Shown here: one piece after another, positions 17,125 to 25,105 of the stretch
How positions within the stretch are numbered: the first letter of the stretch is position 1
Layout of the letters: each line of letters opens with the position of its first letter
DNA from: CAWKDG01 sp963848355
GTDB taxonomy: Bacteria > Actinomycetota > Acidimicrobiia > Acidimicrobiales > UBA8190
Length of the DNA: 64,000 nt
Direction: 5' to 3'
NCBI GenBank assembly: GCA_963848355.1
Contig: CAWKDG010000012.1
Coordinates: 248,001-312,000, forward strand
The notes under the pieces: generated by a model
Told to the model about the DNA's origin: nothing
Databases searched by the model: none
What the model saw: only the letters and a program-made list of their open reading frames with translations
Made by a program: the position numbers and the translations under genes

Positions 17125-18741
17125 GTGACCACTTTCGCAGGACCTCCCGTCGACACCGAGCCCGGCATCGGCGCCCTCACCCTCGGCGGCCTCCTCGACG
17201 AGGTCACCGCCCGCCACGGTGGCCGCGAGGCCGTCGCTTTCCACGAGCGGGGAGGCCCGGAGCTGCACTGGACCTACGCCGACCTGGCGTTCCAGGCCCG
17301 GCGATTCGCCAAGGCCCTGGTGGCCACGGGCACGGACAAGGGCACCCGGGTGGCGCTGCTCATGGGCAACCGGCCCGAGTGGGTGGTGGGGGCCTTCGGC
17401 GTGGCCCTGGCCGGCGGCGTCCTCGTCCCCGTGAACACCCTCTTCGAGCCGCCCGAGATCGCCCACGTCCTGGCCCACTCCGACACGGCCATCCTGGTGC
17501 ACCAGCGCCGGCTGGGCCACCACGCCTACGACGATCAGATCGGACAGATCGCGCCGGACCTTCCCTATCTCCGTCGCCGTGTCTGCTTCGGCACCTCCTC
17601 CTTCGACGACTTCCTCTCGGCCGGCGACGCCGTCGGCGACGACGAGCTCGACGCCCGCTCGCGTGCGGTCTCCCCCTTCGACGACGCCGTCGTCATCTAC
17701 ACCTCGGGTTCGACGGGAGTGCCCAAGGGGGTCCTCCACGGACACCGGGCCGCCGCTCTCCAGAGCTGGCGCTTCGCCCAGCAGCTCTGTCTCGACCCGT
17801 CGGTGCGCGTCTGGAGTGCCTTCCCCTTCTTCTGGACGGCCGGCTTCTGCATGGTGATGGGGGGAACGGTGGCGGCGGGAGGCTGTCTCGTCCTGCAGGA
17901 GCTCTTCGACGCCGGTGAGGCCCTGGCGCTGCTGGAGACCGAGCGCGTGACCTCGCCCCACGCCTGGCCCCATCAGCTCGCCGCCCTCGAGGGCCACCCG
18001 GACTGGCCGCAGCGTGATCTCTCGTCGCTCCGCCAGGTCGTCTCCTTCACCAGCCTCGGCCGTCATCCGACGGTCCGGGCCGACGACGTCTGGAGCCCGC
18101 GGGCCGCCTACGGGCTCACCGAGACCTTCACCATCATCAGCTCGCTCCCCGCCGACACCCCCCCGGCCCGGCGCGACGGACACGAAGGTGCGATCCTCCC
18201 CGGGAACCTCGTCCGCATCGTCGATCGCGACACCGGCGAACTCCAACCGGCCGGCGTCCCCGGTGAGATCCGGGTGAAGGGCCCGACCCTCATGAAGGGC
18301 TACCTGAAGGTCGCCCCCGAAGAGGTCTTCGACGACGACGGCTTCTTCGCCACCGGCGACGCCGGATTCGTCGACGACGACGCCATGCTCCACTGGGTGG
18401 GGCGGACCAACGACCTCATCAAGACCGGAGGCGCCAACGTCTCTCCCGTCGAGATCGAGAACGAGCTCCTGCGCCATCCCGGCCTCAAGGCCGCCCTCGC
18501 CGTGGGCGTGCCCCACGACACACTCGGGGAGGTCGTCGTGGTCTGCGCTGTCGCCCATCCCGGTCGCGGCGTCGACGAAGACGACGTCCGCCACTTCCTC
18601 CGGGGACGTCTGGCCTCGTACAAGATCCCGCGCCACGTCCTCTTCTTCGACGACGACGACCTCGTCCTCACCGGCAACGCCAAGATCCGCACCGAGGACC
18701 TGCGCCGGCTGGCCGCCGACCGGCTCGGGGCCCGACGTTGA
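17125..18741 (+). CDS. acyl-CoA synthetase (AMP-forming ligase)
   Basis: A 538-residue adenylating enzyme that activates a carboxylic acid to its CoA ester. The phosphate loop is YTSGSTGVPKG, the A5 motif is YGLTET, the hinge follows FATGDAG, and the C-terminal domain has KTGGANVSPVEIE with the catalytic Lys in TGNAKI. GTG 17125 gives a normal N terminus. It is 65 bases after the dehydratase. The substrate is probably a branched or cyclic acid, judging only from the neighbours. Confidence 0.9.
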   Translation: MTTFAGPPVDTEPGIGALTLGGLLDEVTARHGGREAVAFHERGGPELHWTYADLAFQARRFAKALVATGTDKGTRVALLMGNRPEWVVGAFGVALAGGVLVPVNTLFEPPEIAHVLAHSDTAILVHQRRLGHHAYDDQIGQIAPDLPYLRRRVCFGTSSFDDFLSAGDAVGDDELDARSRAVSPFDDAVVIYTSGSTGVPKGVLHGHRAAALQSWRFAQQLCLDPSVRVWSAFPFFWTAGFCMVMGGTVAAGGCLVLQELFDAGEALALLETERVTSPHAWPHQLAALEGHPDWPQRDLSSLRQVVSFTSLGRHPTVRADDVWSPRAAYGLTETFTIISSLPADTPPARRDGHEGAILPGNLVRIVDRDTGELQPAGVPGEIRVKGPTLMKGYLKVAPEEVFDDDGFFATGDAGFVDDDAMLHWVGRTNDLIKTGGANVSPVEIENELLRHPGLKAALAVGVPHDTLGEVVVVCAVAHPGRGVDEDDVRHFLRGRLASYKIPRHVLFFDDDDLVLTGNAKIRTEDLRRLAADRLGARR

Positions 18742-18751
18742 CCTCTAGGCG

Positions 18752-19303
18752 GTGACCAGTGGTTTCCCGTTCGGGACGGTGATCACCTCGGACGTCACCA
18801 TTCGCACAGCCGTCCCCGCGGACCGAGAGGCGATCCGCCGGCTCGTCCGCGAGGCGTTCTCGAGCGAGGACCGTGACGGGCTCGAGGAAGTCGGCATCGT
18901 CGACTCCACGTGGACGCTCGACGCCGGTCCTCGCGACCTCGAGCTCGTGGCGACCGGGGATGATGCCATCGTCGGCCACGTGATGGCGGCTGTCGGCGAT
19001 CTCGCCGGCCGGGAGGTGGTCGCCGTCGCCCCCCTGGCCGTCTCACCGGCCCGTCAAGGCGAGGGCATCGGCCATGCACTCATGACCGAGCTCCTGCGCC
19101 GGGCTGAAGCGGCGGAGCTCCCCCTGATCGTCCTCCTCGGCTTTCCCGACTACTACGGCCGCTTCGGCTTCGAACCGTCCGGACCGCTCGGCATCTCCTA
19201 TCGCCTCGCGCCCAACCCGCACTTCCTGGTCCGGCGGCTCGCCCGCTACGAGCCGTCCTACCGGGGCGACTTCCTCTACTGCTGGGAGTCTCGGAGCGAC
19301 TGA
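18752..19303 (+). CDS. GNAT family N-acetyltransferase
   Basis: A 183-residue acetyltransferase. The acetyl-CoA pyrophosphate loop is SPARQGEGIGHALM, followed by FPDYYGRFGFE, a pattern seen in YhbS-like GNATs. GTG 18752 is used as start; GTG 18779 is possible and would remove nine residues. It follows the acyl-CoA ligase by ten bases but has no obvious link to lipid metabolism. Confidence 0.85.
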   Translation: MTSGFPFGTVITSDVTIRTAVPADREAIRRLVREAFSSEDRDGLEEVGIVDSTWTLDAGPRDLELVATGDDAIVGHVMAAVGDLAGREVVAVAPLAVSPARQGEGIGHALMTELLRRAEAAELPLIVLLGFPDYYGRFGFEPSGPLGISYRLAPNPHFLVRRLARYEPSYRGDFLYCWESRSD

Positions 19304-19326
19304 ACGCCCACCGCTGGACGGGGTGT

Positions 19327-20469
19327 CTAGACGGGGTAACTGGTATTCGGGAGTGTCTTCGAGGTCCACGTGAGACCCAGGCACATCTCGTCCGAGGACC
19401 CGTCACCCCAGAGGATGAAGTGGGGGGCGACCTTGCGGAGGAGGGGGAGCTCCTGGGCCAGTCTCGGGTTGTAGGTGCAGGTGACCTGGATCTTGTCCCC
19501 CGCGGCCACGGCCACGGGGGTCTTCAGGTTGTAGGCCTTCTGGTTGTGGAAGTTGTAGGCGGGGACATCGAGGATCGTCTTCGCCTGAGGCGTCCCCGGG
19601 TTGAGGACCATGGTCAAGGAGACGCCCGTCAAGTGCATGTGGGCGCCCGCCATGACGATGTAGCCGCTCTGGTAGACGGGCCACATGCAGGAGGTGGAGT
19701 CGCCCTCGGGCGGGTTGGCCGCGTTGCGCCCGCAGATCGACTCCAGGGTGTTCACGAAGCCGACCTCGCTCTGACCGAAAACCTTGCCCTCGTTGGCCAG
19801 GGAGGCGGCCCGGTTGCAGAGGGGACCGGTCACGCCGGTGGGGCAGGGGACGTCGGGCGGGGCGGGCATGAGGTCCAGCTTCAAGGGCAGGAGCGGTGTG
19901 GTCATCGGCACCGTGTGGAGGACCAGTTCGTTCTTCACCGGCTTGTCCCCGACGAGCAGGTTGTAGTGGACCTGCATGACGACCAGGCTGCCGGCGGGTA
20001 GGCGGATCCCGGTGTCCTTGGGCAACCTGACGAGGCCGGCGCCCGGGGCCCAGGCAGCGAGCCAAGGCGTGTTCGAGATCTGCGCCAGCCCCGTGTTGGG
20101 CAGGGGCGCTTCACCGAAGCACGTCCAGCCGTTGCCTCCGTTGGCGGTGTTGTCGCGCTCGGCCGTGGCGGCCAGCGACGGCGGGACGAGGAAGAAGATG
20201 GCGTGGTGGTCCTCGGCACTCCCGGGGAAGAACTCGCTGGAGATGACGTAGGAGTTCTCCGTGACGTGGGGGTTCACCAAGGTGCAGTGGTAGTCGTCGG
20301 TCCCCCCGAACGAGGCCTTCGGTTTGTAGGCCCGGGCCATTTTGAGAGTGATGGTGCTGCTGGGGTGGGCCGTGGCCGACGACGCTGAGGCGGTTGTGGC
20401 CACCGTGGCGATGGTGGCGACGACGAAAACAAGACCGGCAGAGAGCAACACCGCACGAGGGATCCGCAT
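19327..20469 (-). CDS. secreted copper type II monooxygenase (PHM/DBM-like)
   Basis: A 380-residue exported protein with an N-terminal signal peptide ending near residue 35. Copper-site residues line up with those of peptidylglycine alpha-hydroxylating monooxygenase. His88-His89 (EDHHAIFF) and His168 (MQVHYN) match the CuH site; His277, His279 (GAHMHLTG) and Met362 (SDEMCLG) match the CuM site. It should therefore hydroxylate a substrate outside the membrane using ascorbate or another reductant. The substrate is not deducible. It stands alone on the minus strand, convergent with the GNAT gene. Confidence 0.8.
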   Translation of the reverse strand: MRIPRAVLLSAGLVFVVATIATVATTASASSATAHPSSTITLKMARAYKPKASFGGTDDYHCTLVNPHVTENSYVISSEFFPGSAEDHHAIFFLVPPSLAATAERDNTANGGNGWTCFGEAPLPNTGLAQISNTPWLAAWAPGAGLVRLPKDTGIRLPAGSLVVMQVHYNLLVGDKPVKNELVLHTVPMTTPLLPLKLDLMPAPPDVPCPTGVTGPLCNRAASLANEGKVFGQSEVGFVNTLESICGRNAANPPEGDSTSCMWPVYQSGYIVMAGAHMHLTGVSLTMVLNPGTPQAKTILDVPAYNFHNQKAYNLKTPVAVAAGDKIQVTCTYNPRLAQELPLLRKVAPHFILWGDGSSDEMCLGLTWTSKTLPNTSYPV

Positions 20470-20650
20470 GGGGCCAGGATACCCCCCGGAGGATGACCGA
20501 TGTCGTCGTCAGGAACCCCCCTCCCACTACCGCCCGCGCCACGGCGGGAGCCCGGGCGCCGCTCCCGGCCGGCCCTCATCCCCTGGTCGGTCTCGATCCC
20601 GGACGGCCGGCGCGGTCCCGGTGGGCGCGGGGCGCCACCATGGACGCTCG

Positions 20651-21880
20651 TCAGCGGAAGTCGAAGGCCACCTTGATGGCGTCACTCTGCTCCTGCGTGG
20701 CGAGCACGGAGAAGGCGTCGCGCCACTCGTCGAGCCGGAAGGTGTGCGTCAGCATCCCGGTCAGGTCGATCCGACCCTCCGCCACCAGTTTCAGGTAGTG
20801 GGCGATGCCGTGCATCCGGACACCATCGATCTCCTCGACGCCGAAGGCGTTCGATCCGACCCACGAGATCTCCTTGAAGTACAGCGGCGACCACTCCCAC
20901 CGACCGGGTCCGTGCACGCCACTCTTCACCAGGGTCCCCCGCTGCTTGAGGAGCCGCACGCCGACCTCGAACGTCTCGGGCTTCCCGATCGTGTCGTAGA
21001 CGACGTCGAATCCACCCGGGTGGGCCATGGGAAGACCTTTGTGTGTCGGATGCAGGACGCCACCGGACCACGCCGCCGCCTCCTCGATCAGCGCCTCGCG
21101 CGGTTCGGGGGCGACCACGGTGGCACCGAGGCGCCGGGCCATGTCGGCCTGGGCCTTGAAACGGGCGACGACCATGACCTCGACGTCGGGATGCAGGGCG
21201 CGCAGAATGGCCGTGGCCGTGGTCCCGAGCGCTCCGGCGCCGTAGACGAGGGCTTTCCCCCCGGGGGGCGGCGGATGACGGGTCACGGAATGCAGTGACA
21301 CGGCGAAGGGGTCGGCGAACACGGCCAACTCGTCGGGTACGCCGTCGGGAACCGGGATGAGCATGGAATCGTGAGCCGGGAAATAGTCGGCGTACCCGCC
21401 CGGCGCGTCCTTACACGTCCCTGTGTGGATGCCGGCGGCCAGATGCCCGTCGGTGAAGTGCCAGCACAGGCTGTAGTCGCCGTCGCGGCAGGACCCGCAC
21501 GGTGGATCGATGCCCCGGGGTCCGCACGACAGCCACGGGTTGAGTACGACCCGTTGCCCCACCTCGAGCCCGCGGGCGCCCTCTCCGAGCTCGGTCACGT
21601 CGGCCACCACCTCGTGGCCGAGGACGGTCGGAAATGTGAACAGGCTCCCGAGCGGGCTGTCGGAGTTGTCCTCGCCGAAGTCCATGAAGACCTGCTTGGC
21701 GTCAGACCCGCAGATCCCGGTCATCCGGGTCTTGGCCATCACCCACTGGGGCCGCGACGGATGGGGCTCATCCATGTCGACCAGCTTCATCGGCGTCCGG
21801 GCCAACCCCACGAGAAGCGGGTTGGACTCGTCCGGTGCGGCCCAGGCATCGGGCTTCACCCCGTACAGCAATCCCTTCAC
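20651..21880 (-). CDS. zinc-dependent alcohol dehydrogenase (MDR family)
   Basis: About 409 residues. GTG 21880 (start VKGLLYGVKPD) is preferred over the longer TTG at 21895. Catalytic zinc ligands are in GICGSD and GHEV. A cysteine cluster between CGPRGIDPPCGSC and DYSLC is the structural zinc lobe. The NAD(P) fold has VYGAGALGTTA. It is longer than typical alcohol dehydrogenases owing to insertions near the structural zinc and at residues 270-290. The CTGAC-N6-GTCAG palindrome lies 22 bases upstream. Confidence 0.88.
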   Translation of the reverse strand: MKGLLYGVKPDAWAAPDESNPLLVGLARTPMKLVDMDEPHPSRPQWVMAKTRMTGICGSDAKQVFMDFGEDNSDSPLGSLFTFPTVLGHEVVADVTELGEGARGLEVGQRVVLNPWLSCGPRGIDPPCGSCRDGDYSLCWHFTDGHLAAGIHTGTCKDAPGGYADYFPAHDSMLIPVPDGVPDELAVFADPFAVSLHSVTRHPPPPGGKALVYGAGALGTTATAILRALHPDVEVMVVARFKAQADMARRLGATVVAPEPREALIEEAAAWSGGVLHPTHKGLPMAHPGGFDVVYDTIGKPETFEVGVRLLKQRGTLVKSGVHGPGRWEWSPLYFKEISWVGSNAFGVEEIDGVRMHGIAHYLKLVAEGRIDLTGMLTHTFRLDEWRDAFSVLATQEQSDAIKVAFDFR

Positions 21881-21901
21881 GACCCCCACCACCAATCTTG
21901 T

Positions 21902-21917
21902 CTGACGTCGGTGTCAG
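21902..21917. promoter_or_regulatory. inverted repeat CTGAC-N6-GTCAG, copy 2
   Basis: The 16-mer CTGACGTCGGTGTCAG has perfect five-base arms and matches the site at 15852-15867 in 13 of 16 bases. It lies just upstream of the minus-strand Zn-dehydrogenase, where it would cover the promoter. Both sites read CTGACGYC in the left half and TGTCAG in the right. Confidence 0.55.
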
Positions 21918-21926
21918 GTCGGGACG

Positions 21927-22229
21927 CTATCTCACGCCGGCGGTCGTGGATCCTCCGGCCCCCTCCCGGACCCGCTCCCCGTCGGGGCGAGCGCATCTCT
22001 TCGGCGGCGACCAAGACGTCGCGGTGGCTTTCCCCAGAACACGAGGGAAGCGGGGCAGCGTCACCATGAGCAACAGGGCGTCGACCGGCCCGTTGATGTG
22101 ATTGGCGACGAGCACCGTCGGCCCGTCGCGCGACAGGTCACCGAGACCCTCCACCTCGATCCGCCGGAAGAAGATCCGGACCAGGAGCCGGGCCAATCGC
22201 CTCATCGCCCCATCCGCGGCCCGGCGCAC
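21927..22229 (-). pseudogene. truncated PlsC-like acyltransferase
   Basis: The first 70 residues look like the start of a 1-acylglycerol-phosphate acyltransferase: a basic amphipathic N terminus, GPTVLVANHINGPVDALLL (a variant of the NHx4-5D active site) and PRFPRVLGKAT. After this the reading frame becomes unrelated, basic and Ser/Pro-rich, and ends at about 100 residues, whereas the family is normally over 200. It is probably a 5' remnant cut by rearrangement. GTG 22229 and ATG 22205 are both possible starts. Confidence 0.5.
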
Positions 22230-22246
22230 CTTTGTAGAGTACGAGC

Positions 22247-22543
22247 GTGGCCGACACCTGCACCCACCTCGACCAGATCACGAACGGCTCGCCCACGGCC
22301 ACCGGCTGCGAGGACTGCCTGGCCGCCGGGCGCCATGACTGGGTCCACCTCCGGGTCTGTCAGTCCTGTGCCCGTGTCGGTTGTTGCGACAACTCACCCG
22401 GTCGTCACGCCACCGCCCATTTCCACCACGTCGACCACCCTCTGATCCGCTCCTTCGAGCCGGGCGAGGACTGGTACTACTGCTACCTCGACGACGTCAT
22501 CTTCGAGCTCGACGGCGCTCCGCCGGCCCCGTCGCACCCCTAG
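22247..22543 (+). CDS. UBP-type zinc finger protein
   Basis: A 98-residue protein made almost entirely of one ZnF-UBP domain. It has Cys-x-His near the start, GCEDCL, WVHLRVCQSC, GCCDNSPGRHATAHFH and EDWYYCYLD, giving the Cys/His ligands in the family order. The bacterial role is unknown; such small proteins occur widely in actinobacteria. GTG 22247 is the start. It is divergent from the acyltransferase remnant. Confidence 0.88.
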   Translation: MADTCTHLDQITNGSPTATGCEDCLAAGRHDWVHLRVCQSCARVGCCDNSPGRHATAHFHHVDHPLIRSFEPGEDWYYCYLDDVIFELDGAPPAPSHP

Positions 22544-22547
22544 GGCT

Positions 22548-22693
22548 GCACCGTCACTGGGGCAGCACCGTCACTGGGGCAGCACCGTCACTGGGGCAGC
22601 ACCGTCACTGGGGCAGCACCGTCACTGGGGCAGCACCGTCACTGGGGCAGCACCGTCACTGGGGCAGCACCGTCACTGGGGCAGCACCGTCAC
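22548..22693. repeat. 17-base tandem repeat array, 8.6 copies
   Basis: Eight exact copies of gcaccgtcactggggca and a final ten bases fill the whole gap between two convergent genes. The last partial copy provides the stop codon of the minus-strand ThDP enzyme. The unit is not a multiple of three and there are no spacers, so it is neither coding nor CRISPR. Confidence 0.97.
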
Positions 22694-24351
22694 GTCGCCA
22701 CCGTCTCGGTGCCGAGGCCGGCAGCGATGGCGACGTCGAGGCTGTAGTCGATGGGGACGACGATGACGCTCGGGACATCGAGGGTGAGGGCGTGCCCGAG
22801 ACGCTCCGAGAATTCGTCGGCGTGACCGATCCGCCATCCCGGCAACCCGTGCGCAGCGGCGAGGGCCACGAAGTCGGGATTGGTGAAATCGACCCCGAAG
22901 CTACGACCGAAGCGTCGTCGCTGCTTCCACGCGATCGATCCGAACTGACCGTTCTCCCAGATCACGTTCACGAAAGCCGTCCCGAGACGTTTGGCCGTCT
23001 CCAGCTCCTGGGCGTTCATCATGAAACCGCCGTCGCCGCTCACGGCCACCACGGATGCGGAAGGGTGGACCAACTTGGCGGCGATGGCGGCCGGCACGGC
23101 GAAACCCATCCCGGCCAGACCGTTGGCGATCAAGGTGGTGTTGGGTTCGAAGGCGGGGTACATCCGTCCGATCCACAGCTTGTGCAGTCCGACGTCGCTC
23201 ACCAGGATGTCCCGGCGTCCGAGACGGGCGCGGATGTCGGCCAGGACGCGGGGCGGGAGCATGGGAAACGCATCGTCGGACATCGACCTCTGCAGCAGGC
23301 CGGAGGTGACCTCACGCAGCCGCGAGGACCCGCCCGGTCGTACCGCCCCCCGACATTCCTCGGCCAGGGCCAGCAACACGTGGTAGATGTCGCCTACGAG
23401 CTCCACCGCCGGCGTGTAGTAGGCGTCGATCTCCGCCGGGAGGGTGTCGATACAGACGATCGTCTTGTCACGCCGCGGGTTCCACTGCTGCGGTGACTGC
23501 TCGACGAGGTCGTAGCCGATCGTCACGACCACGTCAGCATCGCCGAACCCCGCCATCTCGTAGTCGCCGGCCTGGAGGCCGGTGGCGCCCAGCGCCTCAA
23601 CGGAGTCGGCGGCGACGAGGCCCTTGCCCATGAACGTCTCCGCCACCGGGATGCCCGTGGCCCGGCAGAACTCGCGCAACGCCCCGGCGGCCCCGCCGCG
23701 TACGGCTCCGTTGCCGGCCAGAGCGACGACGCGCTCGGCGTCCCGGATGATGGCCGCCGCCCGCAGCATCTCCCGAGCGGCGGGCTCGGGCCGCACCGGG
23801 GGGTGGACGGGGAGAGGGACCCAACTCTCACCGCCGATCAGCGCCAGGTCCGTGCCCATGACGTCCTCGGGCAGCTCGAGATGGGTGGATCCCGGTTTCT
23901 CCGCCTGGGCCACGGCGAAGGCCTTGCGCACTGCTTCGGGAACGATCGCGCCCTCCGACACGCGTGCGTTCCACTTGGTGATCGGCCGCATGAGACTGAC
24001 GATGTCGATGTACTGGTGGCTCTCCTTGTGCATCCTGTCAAGGTCGCCCTGTCCGGTGAGGGCCACGAGAGGTGCCCGGTCGAGGTAGGCGTCGGCCACA
24101 CCGGTCACCAGGTTCGTGGCCCCCGGCCCGAGGGTGCCCAGGCAGACACCGGCCCGACCGGTGAGCCGGCCCACAGTGTCGGCGATGAACGCACCAGCCT
24201 GCTCGTGGCGGACGGGGACGAACTCGATCGACGATTCGTCGAGAGCCTCGTTGAGGTCCAGTGTCTCCTCGCCAGGGATACCGAAGACCCAGCGCGTCCC
24301 CTCCGCTTCGAGGCAATCCACGAGCAGGTGGGCGGCGCGGCGCACGGCCAT
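22690..24351 (-). CDS. thiamine-diphosphate enzyme, acetolactate-synthase-like
   Basis: A 553-residue ThDP enzyme. ATG 24351 sits behind GGGAGGGTGAG. The N-terminal domain has the activating Glu in RHEQAGAFIAD and the GPGATNLVTGVADA loop. The C-terminal domain has GDGGFMMNAQELETA with the later N for Mg-ThDP. The layout matches catabolic acetolactate synthase (AlsS), sulfoacetaldehyde acetyltransferase and relatives. The absence of a small regulatory subunit gene and of ilv neighbours argues against a biosynthetic IlvB. It forms a two-gene unit with the upstream hydrolase. Confidence 0.85.
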   Translation of the reverse strand: MAVRRAAHLLVDCLEAEGTRWVFGIPGEETLDLNEALDESSIEFVPVRHEQAGAFIADTVGRLTGRAGVCLGTLGPGATNLVTGVADAYLDRAPLVALTGQGDLDRMHKESHQYIDIVSLMRPITKWNARVSEGAIVPEAVRKAFAVAQAEKPGSTHLELPEDVMGTDLALIGGESWVPLPVHPPVRPEPAAREMLRAAAIIRDAERVVALAGNGAVRGGAAGALREFCRATGIPVAETFMGKGLVAADSVEALGATGLQAGDYEMAGFGDADVVVTIGYDLVEQSPQQWNPRRDKTIVCIDTLPAEIDAYYTPAVELVGDIYHVLLALAEECRGAVRPGGSSRLREVTSGLLQRSMSDDAFPMLPPRVLADIRARLGRRDILVSDVGLHKLWIGRMYPAFEPNTTLIANGLAGMGFAVPAAIAAKLVHPSASVVAVSGDGGFMMNAQELETAKRLGTAFVNVIWENGQFGSIAWKQRRRFGRSFGVDFTNPDFVALAAAHGLPGWRIGHADEFSERLGHALTLDVPSVIVVPIDYSLDVAIAAGLGTETVAT

Positions 24352-24352
24352 C

Positions 24353-24997
24353 TCACCCTCCCTTGTCGTCGCGGGACCGTCCGAGATGTGTGCCCAGGAA
24401 ATCGAGCGTTCGCTTCCACGCGTCGATGGCTGCCCCTTCGTCGTAGCTGCCGGATCCGTCACGCATGAAACCATGATGCGCCTCGGGATAGACAACCGTC
24501 TGCGGGTGATGAGCGACAACGGCTTCGATGTCCGAGACGGGGATGTACTCGTCGTCCCCCCCGAAGATCAGCAATGTCGGGCACCGGGGCTCTCCCAGTT
24601 CGGCGCCGATCCGAGCGCCGTAGAACCCCACGGCGGCGTCGCATCCCGCCGCCGACAGCGCCGTCCGATAGGCCTGGAGCCCACCCATGCAGAATCCGAT
24701 CACCCCAACCGACGTGGAACCCTGACGGCGCACATGGTCGATGGCTTCCTCGATGTCGGCGGCCGTCTGCTCACGCGTGAGCGATCCCATGAGGGTGACA
24801 ACGCCGCGAGCTTCGGTTCCCCCGGCGCGGAAGAACAGGTCGGGAGCAATCGTCGCGTACCCCTCGTGCGCCAGCCGCTGGCAGACACGGAGCAACTGGG
24901 GCGAGATCCCATTGCCTTCGTGGATCACGACGAGGCCGGGCGCCGGGTCCCGACCAGCCGGACGAGCCGAGAAGTACGGAAGGGCGATGTCCGTCAT
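24353..24997 (-). CDS. dienelactone hydrolase family protein
   Basis: A 214-residue alpha/beta hydrolase. The triad is visible as Cys in GFCMGG, Asp in FGGDDEY and His in AHHGFM, the Cys-Asp-His arrangement of dienelactone hydrolases. PGLVVIHEGNG supplies the oxyanion and start region. Its stop is one base from the start of the ThDP enzyme, so they are co-translated. The pairing suggests a hydrolysis step supplying a 2-oxo acid or aldehyde to the ThDP enzyme, which is inference. Confidence 0.87.
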   Translation of the reverse strand: MTDIALPYFSARPAGRDPAPGLVVIHEGNGISPQLLRVCQRLAHEGYATIAPDLFFRAGGTEARGVVTLMGSLTREQTAADIEEAIDHVRRQGSTSVGVIGFCMGGLQAYRTALSAAGCDAAVGFYGARIGAELGEPRCPTLLIFGGDDEYIPVSDIEAVVAHHPQTVVYPEAHHGFMRDGSGSYDEGAAIDAWKRTLDFLGTHLGRSRDDKGG

Positions 24998-25105
24998 TCC
25001 CCGATCCTGTCATGGCCCCGGCAGGGCGGCGAGCGGCGGCGGCTCGGTCCGCACTGGTGCGCGGCCGTCTTCGCCGAGGACACAGATCATCTCTAGTCTG
25101 GCTCC

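Noticed and set aside
22548..22693. Possible CRISPR array
   Set aside because: The units are contiguous 17-mers with no spacers, so it is a plain tandem repeat.
22690..24351. Biosynthetic acetolactate synthase IlvB
   Set aside because: No small regulatory subunit or ilvC is adjacent and it pairs with a dienelactone hydrolase, so a catabolic ThDP enzyme is more likely.
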